In this document: positions 62,216 through 64,000 of the stretch, one piece after another
Position numbering within the stretch: position 1 is the first letter of the stretch
Layout: every line of letters begins with the position of its first letter
Assembly: GCF_040892595.1 (NCBI RefSeq)
Contig: NZ_JBFRYB010000001.1
Coordinates: 744,001-808,000, forward strand
DNA: 64,000 nucleotides
Source of the DNA: Zhongshania sp. R06B22
GTDB taxonomy: Bacteria > Pseudomonadota > Gammaproteobacteria > Pseudomonadales > Spongiibacteraceae
Direction: 5' to 3'
The notes under the pieces: model-generated
What the model saw: only the letters and a program-made list of their open reading frames with translations
The model's database searches: none
What the model was told of the DNA's origin: nothing
Position numbers and translations under genes: made by a program

Positions 62216-62971
62216 GTGATCGTAGACCCCTTCTTTTACTTTTGTGCCGTGCCCGCGATACTGATTTTTGGTATGGCGAAGGGTGGATTTGGCGGCGGTA
62301 TTGCGGTGGTGTCGGTGCCGCTGATGAGCTTAGCTATTTCGCCGGTGCAGGCAGCGGCAATATTGCTGCCGATACTCTTGGCAATGGACGCGGTAGCGCT
62401 GTGGAGTTTTCGTGGCCAGTGGGACAAACCCAATATAAAAATCTTATTGCCGGGTGCGGTGATCGGGATTGTGCTTGGCAGTCTGGGTTTTCATTATTTA
62501 TCTGAAGATATGATTCGGATTTTGATCGGCCTGATTGCAGTTATTTTTTGTTTGAATTACTGGCTTACAAAGCCGCCGGTGACAGCGCAGGGGCCAAGTA
62601 TTATTCGCGGTGGGTTTTGGGGAGCGGTCGCTGGTTTTACCAGCTTTGGTATTCATGCCGGTGGGCCGCCGGTGAATATGTACTTGCTCCCGCAGCGTAT
62701 GGAAAAGTCTTTATTGATGGGCACCATGGCGATATTTTTTGCCGTGGTAAATGTCATTAAGCTAGTACCCTATAGTTTGCAGGGCAGCTTTGATCACACC
62801 AATTTACTTACCGCAGCAGTGTTAATGCCCTTGGCTCCAGTGGGTGTGCGGCTGGGGTTTTACTTATTGCACAAGGTGAGTGAGCAGACGATTTACCGCA
62901 TCTGCTATTTCTTTTTGTTTGTGGTGGGCGTTAAGCTCTTATTCGATGGTTGCGTGGGCGCTTTTGCATAG
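62216..62971 (+). CDS. TSUP (TauE/SafE)-family anion permease
   Basis: A 251-residue protein with about eight hydrophobic segments: ILIFGMAKGGFGGGIAVVSV in the first half and GGFWGAVAGFTSFGIHAGGP, then PVNMYLLPQRMEKSLLMGTM in the second are the repeated TauE/SafE motifs. The family exports sulfite, sulfoacetate or other organosulfur anions; the substrate is open. GTG start at 62216, with AAGG about 11 nt upstream, a loose spacing. The end is 19 bp from the convergent thioesterase gene. Confidence 0.92.
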   Translation: MIVDPFFYFCAVPAILIFGMAKGGFGGGIAVVSVPLMSLAISPVQAAAILLPILLAMDAVALWSFRGQWDKPNIKILLPGAVIGIVLGSLGFHYLSEDMIRILIGLIAVIFCLNYWLTKPPVTAQGPSIIRGGFWGAVAGFTSFGIHAGGPPVNMYLLPQRMEKSLLMGTMAIFFAVVNVIKLVPYSLQGSFDHTNLLTAAVLMPLAPVGVRLGFYLLHKVSEQTIYRICYFFLFVVGVKLLFDGCVGAFA

Positions 62972-62989
62972 CGTAGAGACTAGCCCTTA

Positions 62990-63391
62990 CTAGCTGGGAA
63001 TAGCGTAGGTGCCCACCGCGTGAGCGACCATGCGATCATCGCCCTCAGAATATAATGCCACTTCCCCAATAATTAATCGGCGTCCCACTTTGATGAGCTT
63101 GCACTCACCGATGATGTCTTTGCCTGCGCTGGGTTTACGTAAAAAATTAATATTCAGGTTGGTGGTTACCGCCAGCGCGACGATGCCTATCTCACCGAGA
63201 ATAGCCGCGTATAAGCCAACATCTGCGGTGGTCATTAATACCGGGCCAGACACCGTGCCACCTGGGCGCAATGATTGAGTGTCAACTTGGTAGCGCACCG
63301 TGGCTGACTGTGGACCAATAGCTTCTACTAAGCAGGGACTTTGTGGGAATTCTTTGGCTAGGAAGTCGCAAATTGCTATTAGGGTAGTCAT
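62990..63391 (-). CDS. Hotdog-fold thioesterase (PaaI-like)
   Basis: A 133-residue hotdog-fold protein: SLRPGGTVSGPVLMTTADVG is the family region (with a conserved Asp/Asn-like acid position), ALAVTTNLNINFLRKPSAGK and IIGECKLIKVGRRLIIGEVA the central strands. It probably hydrolyses acyl-CoA thioesters. The gene is convergent with the TSUP gene and stands alone. Confidence 0.9.
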   Translation of the reverse strand: MTTLIAICDFLAKEFPQSPCLVEAIGPQSATVRYQVDTQSLRPGGTVSGPVLMTTADVGLYAAILGEIGIVALAVTTNLNINFLRKPSAGKDIIGECKLIKVGRRLIIGEVALYSEGDDRMVAHAVGTYAIPS

Positions 63392-63624
63392 TAATCATTC
63401 TCGCTGCTGTTCAGCTTAGTGTATTGCATAAATAGGGAGCTAGGAAATTTGGCGTTTGTACTTTGCTTGTTTATATCTTCGTGGGCCTAATTTTTCTTGA
63501 TCTGTACTTTATCTTGCGGGATTATTACTGCGCTATAAGACGTGGTGTTTAGCAAGGCGGTAGGCTGTGTTCAGCTAATCAGCATTTAAAAGGAATTTAA
63601 TTTATAACGTAGGGACGATGATAT

Positions 63625-64000
63625 ATGTCGCGTAGTTTTTTTAGTTTGGTTTTAATGTGCTTAGCCGCCTTATGGAGTTTGGGTGCTCAGGCTGAGGAGC
63701 CTAAAGCAGAGGGAGGCTTTTCAGCTCGTCCCTTGGTGACGGCAGGCTATACAAGCGGTGGAGATACCCTAGTAGAAGTAGAATTTGAGAATGGCGATAA
63801 GGACAAGTTAAAAGCCGGAGGCGCGTTTCTATTAGGTTTTGGGGTCGAGTTTGTATCTGCGGACGGAGAACTGGCGGTTCAGTTAACAGCGAATTATCAT
63901 TTTGATAGTATTAATGCTGAAAATGGTGAGGCCACATTCGAGCGCTACCCCATTGAATTAGTCTTTTTTGACCAAGGAGAAAAACATCGTTACGGGGCGG
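63625..64000 (+). CDS. Exported protein, N-terminal part (probable outer-membrane beta-barrel)
   Basis: The frame is open to the window end, so only the first 125 residues are seen. A Sec signal peptide (SFFSLVLMCLAALWSLGAQA, cleavage near AQA-EE) is followed by alternating, Gly/Asp-rich strands such as FSARPLVTAGYTSGGDTLVE and AGGAFLLGFGVEFVSADGEL. This is typical of outer-membrane barrels. AGGGA lies 9 nt upstream of the ATG at 63625; an ATG at 63618 is stopped after five codons. The function is unknown. Confidence 0.75.
   Translation, partial: MSRSFFSLVLMCLAALWSLGAQAEEPKAEGGFSARPLVTAGYTSGGDTLVEVEFENGDKDKLKAGGAFLLGFGVEFVSADGELAVQLTANYHFDSINAENGEATFERYPIELVFFDQGEKHRYGA

Noticed and set aside
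1..64000. CRISPR arrays, insertion sequences, prophage genes, tRNA or rRNA genes
   Set aside because: Looked for through all gaps; no direct-repeat array, transposase, integrase or cloverleaf was seen by eye. A tRNA or Rfam scan would be decisive.

Overview
The window is an ordinary stretch of chromosome from a gammaproteobacterium, probably a marine member of the Cellvibrionales/Spongiibacteraceae type. This placement is inferred from gene order and protein similarity, not from a marker gene. Two blocks have the arrangement known from Pseudomonas and its relatives: rpmE / priA-argS-SPOR-hslV-hslU-DUF971, and nrdR-ribD-ribE-ribBA-ribH-nusB-thiL-pgpA. CmoM, EttA, an NsrR-type Rrf2 regulator, YdcH and an E. 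coli-type riboflavin synthase agree with this. I see no tRNA or rRNA gene, insertion sequence, prophage or CRISPR array.

Layout. 1-6.8 kb: end of an OmpA-domain surface protein, a two-partner-secretion (TpsB-like) outer-membrane transporter, a Bcr/CflA drug exporter and a large 5'-nucleotidase-like lipoprotein. 6.8-8.6 kb: a divergent LysR regulator and ferredoxin-NADP reductase (finR/fpr-like). 8.9-15 kb: an alpha/beta hydrolase, a MAPEG protein, a CehA/McbA-type PHP metallohydrolase, two lipoproteins and an orphan ParA. 15.6-18.3 kb: DUF1145, a stand-alone riboflavin synthase, a nitronate-monooxygenase-like enzyme and YdcH. 18.3-18.5 kb: a candidate CsrA/RsmA-sequestering small RNA. 18.6-24.3 kb: cmoM, an Mpo1-like protein, an FMN/F420 split-barrel protein, two tiny paralogous membrane proteins, a glycerophosphodiesterase, asnS, and an nsrR / truncated hemoglobin pair with an NsrR-like operator. 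24.5-36 kb: RNase II, PhoH and the hslUV-argS-priA block, then rpmE. 36.4-43.4 kb: malic enzyme and a LysR-controlled operon of acyl-CoA dehydrogenase, two SDRs, an APH-fold kinase and a histidine phosphatase. 43.6-54.2 kb: ettA, glyA, nrdR, riboflavin operon, nusB, thiL, pgpA and purT. 54.7-64 kb: a lipoprotein, a GST, a luciferase-like oxidoreductase, a GNAT, a SpoU methylase, a Kef-type antiporter, a TSUP exporter, a thioesterase and the start of a probable outer-membrane protein.

How the parts work together. The clearest functional units are riboflavin synthesis (ribD, ribE, ribBA and ribH in one operon, plus a second riboflavin synthase elsewhere), HslUV proteolysis, nitric-oxide response (NsrR and truncated hemoglobin), redox response (LysR and Fpr) and the acyl-CoA dehydrogenase/APH-kinase operon, which resembles the machinery for 4-hydroxyacyl-CoA breakdown.

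The most interesting item is at 18.33-18.51 kb. An 18-bp palindrome closely resembling the GacA/UvrY box lies about 65 bp upstream of a roughly 90-nt transcript unit. That unit holds four hairpins, each with GGA in its loop, and ends in a strong terminator. It looks like an RsmY/RsmZ/CsrB-type regulatory RNA.
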